In this document: in pieces, positions 11,720 through 23,500 of the stretch
Layout of the letters: every line of letters starts with the position of its first letter
Position numbering within the stretch: the first letter of the stretch is position 1
NCBI RefSeq assembly: GCF_021462225.1
Contig: NC_061797.1
Coordinates: 42,116,147 to 42,180,146 of the forward strand
Origin: Girardinichthys multiradiatus
Taxonomy: Eukaryota; Chordata; Actinopteri; Cyprinodontiformes; Goodeidae
Length of the DNA: 64,000 nucleotides
Direction: 5' to 3'
Notes under the pieces: model-generated
Databases searched by the model: none
What the model was told of the DNA's origin: nothing
The model's input: the letters and a program-made list of their open reading frames with translations, nothing else
Program-made: the position numbers and the translations under genes

Positions 11720-12375
11720 TTCAATTTGGAGGGTGCACAGACATCCGCTCAGTTGGGAGTCTTATGCCACGAAATGTGCAGGCCATACAGATCTCTATGT
11801 ACAAGGGACCTGAAAATGGCACTGTCTGTTTTTCATTTCCAGAGAGCCAGAGTTTTTGTTGTAGAGGCTTGGTAAAACCCTTTTGGTCTAAAAAAAAAAA
11901 AAACATCTATATGTGCAATTTTTAGGTGTCCCATTTCAGAGGGTTGTATGGCATACTTGTCTTTATGTGCAACCAGTCTGAACATGGTTTGATTATTTTT
12001 GCTTGGTGAAATCCTTTTGGTCAAACATCAGTCTATATGTGTAATTTAGAGGTGTGAGTTCTTCTCCTTACCTAAGAGCTCTGTAGCAGAAAATGACCTA
12101 AACCCTGCACAGATTTTTTAATATTTTAGAGAACAGGAAGTAGTGTTAGAGAATTTTGTTAAATTCAGCTGCTTGGTGAAATAATTTTGTTCACAAAAAA
12201 CAGTCTACAGTATAAGTGCAATTTGGAGGTGTGTGCACTTTTTCCCAGCAGGGACCCCTATATGGTACTCGAAGGGCAGGGCATACTTACTTCTATGTGC
12301 AAGGGACCTGGGGATGACTAGAGGGTGTGGCTTGTCTGTTTTAGCTGCTTGGCAAAATCCTTTTAGCTGGAGCCA
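11720..12375. repeat. Diverged tandem repeat, about four units of 120-190 bp
   Basis: The same order of motifs recurs: (A) GTGCAATTTGGAGGTGTG-like, (B) GGCATACTT..CTATGTGCAAGGGACC-like, (C) GCTTGGTGAAATCCTTTTGG-like followed by CAGTCTATAT. Motif A is seen near 11725, 11916, 12040 and 12218. Motif C is seen near 11868, 11999, 12171 and 12347. Units differ by substitutions and indels, so the array is old. No protein is encoded. Confidence 0.65.
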
Positions 12376-13529
12376 AAACAGTGTCAGGATGCAGTGCACA
12401 CACTCCCACTGCTTCCAGATGGCTACCACTGTTGCTGCCAGGCTACCATTTGTTGATGTTAACCCTGATATGTTGCCAGGATGATCTTGCCACACAAGTT
12501 TGATGCAGTCATGGAAGAGGTAACGGAGAATGCACGCTTTGTGGTGTATCCCAGAGGACATTTCCAAAACGTATAAATTCAGAAAGGACACTAGCATTCA
12601 AATGGTCTGACTTGGATGTAAATATAGGATTGTTAACATTTTTTTTAGATGCTTTCAGATTACTCCTTGCCTTATGTAACATCTCAGCATGATGTTAATT
12701 TCACTGAGGCAAAAATGAAAAGCACTAGTAACAAAAGTTTCAGCTCTGTCTTCATTTGTTCAGTTCAATTTAGACTGCTGCCCCACACAGCCTCCAGAAA
12801 CTCATTTTCTGTTAGTTCAGAACATTATTTTAATTTATGCCAAACAAAAACCTATTATTTTAACAAATCTGCAAAGATCTTTGAAAGAGCTGACAAAAGA
12901 TTGAACATAACCAAATTTATTCTTGCAGGTTTGTACCCATCAGGTTTTCCACCTGTTCAAATGTGATTCTCTCATGGACTCAAGCCAGCTAAACATGCAT
13001 AACTTGCATCTTATTCTAACTTCCATCCCATTTGTATTACACTTCAGAATTCAATTTTCACAAACTGTACATAAAGGTAATCAACATAAAAGCAAGTGCA
13101 ATGAAAAAACATTCAGTGTGAGAAATTTGACACTAAAACAAAACAAAAAAAAAAAAAGAGCAGATGAATGTGAACTTTCAAAAGATCACAGAGTAAACAC
13201 TTTGTTGCATTTGAGTTTATATAAACATAAAACATTCCTAAACCAACAGCTATTCTGAAAGGAAACCGTTTCAGCACATTCTTCTCTCCAGTTTGGACTG
13301 TAGGCCAAGAATGGAGGATGAAGACCAGCCACCCCAAGCTAGTAAAATGAAATCAGTCTAAAGAGCTCAACATAACCAAGTTAAAACTAAATACCAACCA
13401 TGTCTTCATTTCAGCTCAAAGGCATCCTAACAGAATCGTGGTTTTCAGAAATGTCTCCTTATATACAAAAGTTTTTCAAAATGAGAGCCCTGCAAATTCA
13501 GATCACACATCTGTCAGATGACGTTTTCA

Positions 13530-13779
13530 GTGTTTTTTATTTGAGCAGAATCTAAGTGTTGTCAGAGAATATCTTCTACAACGTCAGCAGGAAAAGTCAG
13601 GGGGAAAAGGCCGACACTGACCTGACATGACTCACCTTTGTTTCTCCAAAAACCTTTGCTTTTAAGCTCCCATGTGAAACAGCTAATTAAAAACGTTCAG
13701 TGTGTGTGTGTGTGTATGTGTGTGTTTATGAACGTTGAGATCTTTGGACTGAGTTCTGTAAACTCCTGAGCTCGCAGCG
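13530..13779 (-). other. Probable 3' UTR of aph1b with GT microsatellite
   Basis: This lies downstream of the aph1b stop on the minus strand. It holds a CA/GT run at 13702-13729 and an AATAAA on the minus strand at 13541-13536, a plausible polyadenylation signal giving a UTR of about 250 bases. Confidence 0.5.
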
Positions 13780-16700
13780 TTATCTGGGCCGGTGGTTGGC
13801 CAGCAGGAAGTCCTTGTCTTTGCAGGTGAGGCAGAGTTTGAGGTTCCTGAGGGAGCCTCCAGCCGTGTAAAATGCCCAAATACCCATTGAGAACATGATT
13901 ATGTAGGTGGGAACCAGGCTGGAAATGTACTGTGGGTTCTGGAAGGTCTGCAGAGACACAAAGTTTGAATTATTACATTTAGTTTTTCCTTTAAATTTAT
14001 GATTATTCTTTACTAAGCGGAGATTTCAATTTAACCCTATGAGATATTACGATCAGATGTTACAATTCTCTACATAAAAATATAGGCGAAAACAATAAAG
14101 TGTTTTGCGAATCTAGTCCTTACTTTTGACACAAACTCTTCTCAAACCAAATCAAAGATTGTTACACTCAGGCGGCCTGCGCAGCTGATCCAATGTTACA
14201 ATAGCAGAATGGTCTAATTTGGGAAACATGTACGCAATATGTTTTACAATATCTCGAATCATTTGTTAGTCATCTGAAAGTGCTCCACAAGGATGCTTTC
14301 TGGGACCATCACTGTTTCTGCTTTATCTCAAGAGTTGGAGAAGGGATGCATCCCAAAGTTGCAGGATAGTAGCTCTTGATAGCTGGACTTGGACACCCCT
14401 GTTTTAGACTGACTGTTGGAGGCTTCAAAACCTCCTTTAGAAGTGCCAGCTTCTTCTTTAAAAACCCATAACTGGTCTACATATTGTACCAAATTAAGTC
14501 CAAATCAGATCATTCCATCTGCACGTTAAACTTTGTGACAATATGTAACAAATATTCTGGTCGGATGTCCTTATGCTACAGGTAACATGATATTTTCCTA
14601 ATGGCATTAACTGATGAGCCCAAAATAAGCTGTCTAGCCATCAAGCAGGAAGATTGAAAAGCTGTCTTGTGAAAATGCCAAACGTTTTAAGCTTGAATGA
14701 TCAAACAAATCTCAACAATACATTAATAGTCCAGAATAATCCAACAAAATTCAAAAAACCCTTAATGACAAACAACAAGTGCGTAAATCTGGCTGACAGC
14801 ATATCCTTGTCATTTATTTAACATGTGACCATCGCAAGGAAATTCAGTCCAGTTCCTCTGGACTAAAAGAAAGTTACTCACCAAGCAGGACACCACGAGG
14901 TGACTGATGACGACAGCAGCTACCGCCAACCAGCGCTGCTTCTCACAGCCATCGAAGAAGACGACACCCCAGAACATGTGAAGCAGGATGATGGCCATGG
15001 TCATGAAGGCTAAAGTAAGGAATTTCAAAAGAGAAATGGGGAGAGGATAGCAGCATTAAAGAGTGCTAAGTTTCCTCTCTATAGTTGCTCGTTTTATTAG
15101 TCTTGAATCATATCAAATGATGTTAGAGTACTCGCATATACTTCGAAACCTCTTTTTTTTTTACAGGTGGAGGTTATTAAAAATACAAATCATAATTAGC
15201 TTCAGTTAAACATCCTGAATAGTGAGCAATGGCATTTTTGATGCCATTTTTCTATAAAATGACTACAATTTCTGTAATAAAACCAAAAAGATCAAGTAAG
15301 AAAAACAAATCTGAATGTCATCTTTGTGATTTTCTATGTGATGAACGGTTTTAGTGTTTTCTGTTAACAATGCAGATTTCAGAGTCTAGAAAGGGGATTT
15401 GAATGCCTTACACAGTATAGTGTGTACCACAAACAAATAAATAACCAATCTATGAAAGACCCTTTCGGAAAAGGTACCTGAGGACAGGAAGTAGTGTTGA
15501 GAGTCACCGTGGATGCCTATGGTCCCTGGCCCCACAGAATCAGCCAGGATGTTGACCACAGAGAATGCTCCGCTCATAAAGCCAAAGCCAAGGCCAGACA
15601 CTGAGACAAACAACAGTAACAATGCTTTAAAAGCTCTCTGGCAATCAAATAAATCAAGACTTCTCTCTTGTTAAAATGAAATTATTCAGAGATTTAACCA
15701 ACAAATGCAAACAAACAATCAAATGATACAGTTTGACCCCGTCCCTATTTGGCAGCGTCCACAGGTACACACTGTAGTCAGTGTTAATTATAAGGACAGG
15801 ATGACAAATCAGAAAAAATATAGATAATTTTGAACAATTTCTTAAAACTGTTTTAAACTTTTTTTTGTTTTTAAAAGTTTAACCTAACCCGCTTCTGACT
15901 GAATCTAGGAGTACCAATGTGAGGAGCAGCTGATCCGTACCATAGGCGAGCTGTCGTATGGATATTGGCATCGTTTCCTCTTGACTCAGCGCAAGGAGGC
16001 CTTCGTTTGCTTTCCTGAAGGAAAAAACTATTTAGTTTTATGTTTTCTCTTACTTTGGGTTCTGTAAACAGAATAATGAATGAGAAATAATGCCAGTGAA
16101 TGAAAGCTTAGATGTAACAGTGAGACTGAGACATATACAATTCATGAATATGTTCATAAACATGCTGGGAAACTATAGAACAAGCTAAGATTTTTATAGA
16201 GAATCAAGTAGGAAAATGTTGTTCCCTAAAAACATTAACATAGAATGATGTCAGTGTGGTGACAAGACACCAAAGCCGCTTACTTGAGCAGTTTGTAGTA
16301 AGCAAAGCGGAATGTTTCCTGCAGCAGGACTGACAGCACTACACCAAAGATGAGCAGACCCTTCTGCTGCGATGCACTCTCCTTATTACTGATCTGGACT
16401 GAGATGAACCACACCAGGGAGGCCAGCAGCAGCGACACTAGCCAGAAAAACGCTCTGAAAAAAAAAAAAAGTATATATGAAAGTTGAGAAGATTTTAGGT
16501 TTTTAATCAATTCTTTGAGAATTCAGAAAATTCCAGAAGCAGGTATTAATGTTTGCCCCGGACATGCCACATGTGAGTTCCTTCATTTCAAGTAAAGAGG
16601 CAGAATTTTGAGGTTCCTAATCAATACAGTGTCTTCTGACTGATAAGTTAGGATCACTTTTTTTTTTCTAAGCCTGATGATACTGAGCTGATAAAGGATG

Positions 16701-18625
16701 TGAGTGTGACACACATGACACCAGGCAGATCTCCGAGTGCTACAAGATTAATGTAAAATCTTCAAACAGCTGTGGCCTAGTAGGTGATAAGATTCAACTC
16801 GCAACTCTAAAGCAAGCCTACTGATTCGGTTACATTTCAGACCCAAAGAAATTGGCAGAAATTACACCTGCTAGTCTTTCAGGCTTTACATCTAAAGAAT
16901 TTCTGTACATTCTTATTTGCAAAATAACTCATGCTCAGTCAAGATGGAGGGAGAGTGTCTGTGCTTATTAATTTTACAGATGATTTAGGTCTCACACATG
17001 AATAAGTTTTGATCTAAACCATTTCATTGGAGCTCAGGCTGTATCTTTAGTCGTCCAGCTGGAAGATAAACCTCCACCTCATTTTTCAGTCTTTAACTAC
17101 CTACAGCCGATTTTCCTCCAGTTTTGCCGTTTATTTAAATCCATCTATCTTCAAATCAACTCTGACCTTGTTCCCAGTCCCTGCTAAAGAAAAATGTCTC
17201 CACAGCATGATGCTGTCACCACCATGTTTCAATTCAATTCAATTCAATTTTATTTATATAGCGCCAATTCACAACATGTTGTCTCAAGGCACTTCACAAC
17301 AGTCAGGTACATACATTCCTATTAATCCTAACCATTGAACAGTGCAGTCAGATTCAGTTATTTTATCGAAATTGGATAAAAAGTTTTTCTATCTAAGAAA
17401 ACCCAGCAGCGCTACTGGGATGTTGTGTTCTGGGTGATGTGCAGTGTCAGTTTTCTGCAAAAGCTTTTTTGCTATTAAGCCAAGAAGTTACATTTTGGTT
17501 TTATCTGATCAGATCACCTTCTTCCAGATATCTGCTGCATCACCACATGGCTTGAGGCAAACTGTAAACATGCCTTTTTGGGGCATTCCTTCACAGTCTT
17601 TCCTTTTTTTCCTCCAGAGATACCGTGGGCTTCCTGTCTGCTTCTCTGATTAATGTTCTCCTTGTTAGGCCTGTCAGTGTACTTCATAATTTAGACATTT
17701 CCAAAACTCAGATCGCAAGCTCAAGAAAATTAACTGAAGAAAAATATACAATCACAAGAAAAACTATCTGCTGAACTCTTATTCAATCATTTATGACATT
17801 TTTATAATTATTGGAATATATTCTACATTTTTCATTGAAGCTATTTCTAAAGACAACGACTCGCTAATTGTTATTCTTTTCCAATAGCTACAATATGGGT
17901 TGTTAAAGGATGTAAACCTGTTTTTTAAAGTTCACTGCAACTAGAACAACTTAAAACCCATACAACCTAGTTTTCTTACCCCTACCCATATTAAGTTCTT
18001 AGAGAAACGTGTCCTGCATGTTTCACATTACTGAAATGAATGGATCACTAGAAACGTTTAGAGACTACAGACACTGAGTATCAAGGACCAAAATGATACA
18101 CAGCTAAGATAGACGCAGTTAGATAGCTTGCACTTGAATAAAAGGGAGAACCTGGGGGTGGCGTAATTCAAATATCGGACAAACTGTTAGCTAGTCTTGT
18201 TTCTTCTATATACCTGGATTTTTAGAAACTGGTGTATCTCTTGTTGTAAATATGAATGTTTGATCATACTCATAACAAACGCTAGGTGACGGGTTTTTTA
18301 CTAGTATAGGTGAATACAAGCAAAGCATCGTGTATTTGGATTTAAACGGAAAGTGAACAAAAGCTATCATTAGCAACCCAGAAGAGCTAGCCGGCTAGCC
18401 GGATTGTTAACATTTCATTTCGTCATCTAATATAAATCACCCTGAAACTATTGCACCACCAAACAGACACATCCGACATCAAGCTCAAACCTCAAATAAA
18501 ATGTTTTCCCACCCTGCTATGAGGAAAATCACCCTCAGCGGCTCCCGGGCGATGGTAAACAGGAACAGGGAGACGGCTGGGCCGAAGGCGATAAATGTGC
18601 AGCCAAAAAACACCGCTGCCGTCAT
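13780..18625 (-). CDS. aph1b: Aph-1B, gamma-secretase subunit
   Basis: APH-1 is a seven-pass scaffold subunit of the gamma-secretase complex in endoplasmic reticulum, Golgi and endosomal membranes. Six minus-strand exons are read: 18625-18513, 16454-16284, 16014-15941, 15600-15478, 15009-14882 and 13947-13780. All have GT/AG borders and matching phases. They sum to 777 bases, 259 codons including stop, so 258 aa against about 257 in human APH1B. The N-terminus has the conserved FFGCTFIAFGPA. The fourth membrane segment keeps the GxxxGxxxG signature (GLGFGFMSG), needed for assembly in known APH-1 proteins. The conserved histidines appear in ILLHMFWG and ISHLVVS. The ending LKLCLTCKDKDFLLANHRPR is of B type, not the longer APH1A tail. 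The gene is complete and looks intact. Introns carry transposon relics. Confidence 0.96.
16850..17690 (-). mobile_element. Tc1-like relic (family A) in aph1b intron 1, split by a LINE tail
   Basis: Blocks typical of a reverse-oriented fish Tc1-like element appear in order: GATCTAAACCATTTCATTGG, CTCCACAGCATGATGCTGTC, ACCACCATGTTTC, then after an insertion GGATGTTGTGTTCTGGGTGA, TCTGATCAGATCACCTTCTT and TTAGGCCTGTCAGTG. No transposase frame survives. Confidence 0.75.
17231..17411 (-). mobile_element. L2-like LINE 3' end inserted inside the Tc1 relic
   Basis: Read on the minus strand, this has the same ending as the LINE at 1669-2576: the CCTTGAGACAACATGTTGTG block, TATATAAATAAA, and a tandem GAATT tail. 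It interrupts the Tc1-like sequence between ACCATGTTTC and CTGGGATGTTG, which are contiguous in intact family members. Confidence 0.85.
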
Positions 18626-18810
18626 TTTCGCTCGTTAGATGAAGGGCCCGGTGGCTCTAAAACCTGGTTCTGTTCTGTTCACAGCGAAACCACAGTGATT
18701 GGTGTTTGATTTTGTCAGGTTACAGCGTAGTCTGGTCGCTGATTCTCTTCCTATTTTCACTTCAGTGTATCACAAGGTAGTCATGACGTCACGTTCTCTC
18801 ACGTGACATG
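18626..18810 (-). promoter_or_regulatory. aph1b promoter region with CRE and TFEB-type E-box
   Basis: The region 5' of the aph1b ATG has no TATA box. It carries a palindromic cAMP response element TGACGTCA at 18784-18791 and the palindrome TCACGTGA at 18799-18806, the core of the CLEAR motif bound by TFEB/MITF factors. Both lie about 160-180 bases upstream of the start codon. Function is inferred from motif identity only. Confidence 0.5.
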
Positions 18811-18829
18811 AAAAGAAACAAACATTTAT

Positions 18830-19178
18830 TTTCTTTTTTCTTTTTTTTCTTTTTTTTTTTTAAATGTTTTTCTTCTTCAGGTATTTTTGGACGTTGGCAA
18901 AAATACTGAAGGTGTGCATAACGCCACCAACAGGCATGGAGTGTGGTTCATGATGATTTAATGTCTCAAGTGTGGCTGTCTTTACTATATTACCAATCAC
19001 TATATTATCAACTGTTATTGATAAGTTTCGTTTTTTTGAAAAAAAAAAAAAAAAAAAGAGTAGTGGAATAATAATTTGTTTATGCTTGCTCCTTAATTTC
19101 CTTTGCAATGTGTTTATTAGGTTAAACTTTTCTTTATTTATATTATATTGTAGATATGTTTATACTGTTTAATTTGTA
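18830..19178. other. Intergenic DNA between aph1b and tnni2, low-complexity
   Basis: It contains T-rich and A-rich homopolymer runs (18838-18863 and about 19038-19056). No gene or recognisable repeat was seen. Confidence 0.4.
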
Positions 19179-19272
19179 TTGTATTGCACCGACTACGCCA
19201 AAACAAATTCCTTGTATGTCCAAAAACGTACTTGGCAATAAAGCTTTTCTGATTCTGATTCTGATTCTGAAT
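19179..19272 (+). mobile_element. LINE-type 3' end with GATTCT tail
   Basis: The segment ends CTTGGCAATAAAGC and then tandem GATTCT units. The same ending occurs in reverse at 21504-21606 (AATTCCTTGTTTATG, TTGGCAATAAAACAG, then the repeat). This shows a shared retrotransposon 3' end with a short tandem tail. The family is not named with confidence. Confidence 0.6.
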
Positions 19273-19639
19273 CTTTTCAAATTTTCTTCTCATGTCTTCT
19301 TTCAAGCTCATATTTCTGACACTCCAATATAACATGTTCTGTTGTTTCGGAAAAACTATTTAAATATATAAAATATTTATACAATCATGAAGGCAGATTT
19401 GATTTATTACTGCATGACTGAAATACGAAGTTCATTAATAAATAACCACATAAATAGTAAATATATAAAACTTCTATTGGAAATATGCAAACATGACTTT
19501 GAAAATGTTATTTTTTAATGCTGCATGCAATTAGTGTTCTAATGTAATACAATTCAATTCATGTTGAACAAAAATGTAGGAAATAAAATATCTACAAATA
19601 GTGATTATAATCAGAAAACTGAGCCACACAAAGCATTTG

Positions 19640-20300
19640 TTTGGCCTACTGGTCAAAAACTTCAGTTATGGTCTCATTCCAGCAGAACACCTTCTTCCAC
19701 GTATTAACTGAGTGGACATGGCTTCTGGCATATTATAAACAGGATCTTCTATAACTTTCTATTAACAGTCGCTTTTTTCTTGCCACTCTTTCACAAAGGC
19801 CCAGTTTGTGGAATAGGTGACTAATATTTATTCAGTCAACGCATTCTCCCACCTGAGCTGTGAGTCTATGCAGCTCATCCAGAGATACCAAGGGCTTCTT
19901 GACTGTATTACACACAGGTGAACTCTATTTTCTAATTAGGTACCTTCTGAAGGCCACTTCTTTCCCTGGATTTGGTTTAAAGGTCTTTTTAAAGATGCTC
20001 AACGATATATGAGACCAGGTTCAGCGTAGGCCATACAATGGCATTTATAGAGTGCTCCTGAAGCCACTCCTTTTTATCTTGACTGTGTGCTTCGGGTGAC
20101 TGTCGTGTTGGACGATGAATTGAATCATCCAGAGCACTCTTGAGTGGGTTTTCTCGAAGAATAAATTACCCTCTGTGCAGACTGGTTGTCTAAATCCCCA
20201 CTGAATAGTGCTGCCACCTCCATGCTCGATCGTAGGTGTAGTATTAGTCAGGAGATGATCAGTGCTTCTTTTTCTCTGGAGATGACTCTTAATGTTCAGC
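19640..20300 (-). mobile_element. Tc1-like relics, two adjoining pieces
   Basis: The first piece (19640-19990) has reverse-oriented Tc1 blocks such as TCTTGCCACTCTTTCACAAA, TCTCCCACCTGAGCTGTGAG and TAATTAGGTACCTTCTGAAG. The second (19990-20300) has GTGCTGCCACCTCCATGCTC and other blocks of a related but distinct Tc1 family. No frame is left. The end lies close to the 3' end of tnni2. Confidence 0.6.
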
Positions 20301-20582
20301 CCAAAAAATTAATTTAGGATAAAATCTCTTTAGCACAGATGGACTCCACTGAAGTTTCAGAAGCATCTTAATAAGGATCTTTGGAGTAAATTTTATTTTT
20401 TTTTTAAAAAAAAGCTTATTCAAATTGGTTGCAGAATAAGTCTGTAGCATTACAAAGAAAAGACAGAACATATAAAACCTTGCTGTTTTTACTTTTAGCA
20501 TGCAGGTCAAGCAACAACAGAGTGGATTCGAATTACAAACACATTTAATCAAGTTATCAATTGCAGAACAACTCAATATTAT

Positions 20583-23500
20583 TTAAGCCTCTGTCTCAAA
20601 TATCTTCTTTCTGCCGTCCATCCCGGCTTTATCTTCAATGTTCTTCCTCCAGTCCCCTGTCTGCTTCTCCTGAGAAGAATACAAAGGCAAACACCAGAAT
20701 GACTTACACAGATTACCACAAACAAACACAGCTTTAATATTTCCGATGCAAACAATTTTTCTGTTGTTGTTGACATCTGCTGTACCGACCTCCTCTTTCA
20801 CCTCCTTCTTCACCTGCTTCAGGTTGGCTCGGAGGTCCATGGACACTTTATGTTTGGAGCCAAGCAGAGCGGACAGCATGGCGTCAGCCGACATCCTCAC
20901 TCTCCTCAGAGTGGGCTTCTTAAACCTGCCGTTAAGATCCTGGACCTTCATCTTCAGGTCATCAATCTGAAACAGATAATACTCATTCAGGTGTGAGCTT
21001 TGCTGAAAACCGATAATCTGCCCAGATGGTTTTTTTTAACCCCAAGCAGGTTTAATGTTAAAGATAAAACCTAATAGGCAAAATGAAATAAAAAAAAAGT
21101 GAAATACAGGATCAAGAAATTCATTTAATAAATAGAAAACCTCTTTGTTGCATTTCTTCACTTTCATCTCCACATCATATCGTTCTTCGTCCACCAAATC
21201 GATCTGCTTGTGAAGTTGTCGGCACAGCTCCTGGTGTTACAGAGCAGCAGTGAGCTTTATGGTGCAAAACTACAGAAGATCAGTCCTCTGAATAATTTAT
21301 GCCACAAAGCCATTCCAGTTTTCCAGTTTGCTCATATGTTTTCTAGCACAAATAAAAACCTGGAGTTAAATTGATTAGAAATTGATTAGGAATTTGCAGT
21401 CTATGCACCAGATTTATAAGCAATATGTAAGTGAGTTTTTCATACGGACAAATAATTTATGTAGTTAGTATTTTTAATGCTTTAACCCCAGTTTATGACA
21501 TGTTCAGAATCAGAATCAGAATCATAATCAGATTCAGAATTAGAACCTGTTTTATTGCCAAGTTTGTGCACATAAACAAGGAATTTGACTCCAGTACACT
21601 TTACCATCAGTGAAGATTTATATATATATATACACTCACCGCCCACTTTATTACACCTGTCCAACTGCTCGTTAACATAAATTTCTAATCAGCTAATCAC
21701 ATGGCAGCAACTCAATGCATTTATGCATGTAGACATGGTCAAATTGATCTGCTGCAGTTCAAACCGAGCATCAGAATGGGGAAGAAAGGTGATTTAAGCG
21801 ACTTTGAACATGGCATGGTTGTTGGTGTCAGACGGGCTGGTCTGAGTATTTCAGAATCTGCTGATCTACTGAGATTTTCACGCGCTACCATCTCTAGGGT
21901 TTACAGAGAATGGTCAGAAAAAGAGAAAATATCCAGTGAGCAGCAGTTCTGTGGGCGCAATGCCTTGTTGAAGCCAGAGTTCAGAGGAGACGGGCCAGAC
22001 TGGTTCGAGTTGATAGAAAGGCAACAGTAACTCAAATAACTACTCGTTACAACCAAGGCATGCAAAAGAGCATCTCTGAACGCACAACATGTAGAACCTT
22101 GAGGCGGATCGGCTACAGCAGCAGAAGACCACACCGGGTGCCACTCCTGTCAGCTAAGAACAGGAAACTGACGCCACAATTCACACAGGCTCACCAAAAT
22201 TGGACAATGGAAGATTGGAAAAACGTTGCCTGGTCTGATGAGTCTTGATTTCTGCTGCGGCATTCGGATGGTAGGGTCAGAATTTGGCGTCAACAACATG
22301 AAAGCATGGATCCATCCTGCCTTGTATCAACGGTTCAGGCTGGTGGTGGTGTAACGGTGTGGGGGATATTTTCTTGGCACACTTTGGGCCCCTTAGTACC
22401 AATTGAGCATCGTGTCAACGCCACAGCCTACCTGAGTATTGTTGCTGACCATGTCCCTTTATGACCACAGTGTACCCATCTTCTGATGGTTACTTCCAGC
22501 AGGATAACGCGCCATGTCATAAAGCATGAATCATCTCAGACTGGTTTCTTGAACATGACAATGAGTTCACTGGACTCAAATGGCCTCCACAGTCACCAGA
22601 TCTCAATACAAGAAAGCACCTTTGGGATGTGGTGGAACGGGAGATTCGCATCATGGATGCAGCTGACAAATCTGCAGCATTTGTGTGACGCTATCATGTC
22701 AATATGGACCAAACCCTCTGAGGAATGTTTTCAGTACCTTGTTGAATCTATGCCACGAAGGATTAAGGCAGTTCTGAAGGCAAAAGGGGGTCCAACCCGA
22801 AACTACCAATGTGTACCTAATAAAGTGGCCGGTGAGTGTATATCTATAGATCCATAGATCTATAAATATAGATATACATATACACACATATATATGCATA
22901 TATAGATAGATAATGTAAATAGAAATTATATTTTAATCATCTTTTTTACTCATTTTTTGGTCCAATCCTTACTCAATGACAACATATGTGTGCTTCGAAA
23001 GTAGGACATCATTTAAAGTTACAGACAAAAGAAGAAGTGACAGGTATATAAAACAGTCGCAAGCACATGAAGAGTGTCTGAAAAAAATACAGCAGACCTG
23101 CCACAGGACCTGGGAGAAGCACAAGCCTTCAGCTGATCACACCAACACCCACATTTTTTTATTCTTCAACAGATTCTTCTCAAGACATTAGAACAAAATG
23201 TGTCTTTGTGATTTGCTGCAGGAAAAAAAAACTACCTAAATCAGGTGTCTGCAACTTTTACAATCTAAAGAGCCATTTGTACTCTCAGTCCAGCGAAATA
23301 AAACTTGTGTAGCGCCACAAATGTTACCTGACTTTTTGAAAAAAGACAACTTAGATTTTTTTTATAATGTCTACTGTAGAAAATGTGTTGTCATTTTTAA
23401 AGAACCACCATTTTATTCCTATTTTTAGGATTTAAAATTAAGAAATTAACCTTGTCAAATGGTTTTCAAGTCATTGGTTTTGGTGTACATACCTGAATGT

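Noticed and set aside
12205..12597. A 130-residue minus-strand frame
   Set aside because: It runs through the diverged tandem array and has no family features.
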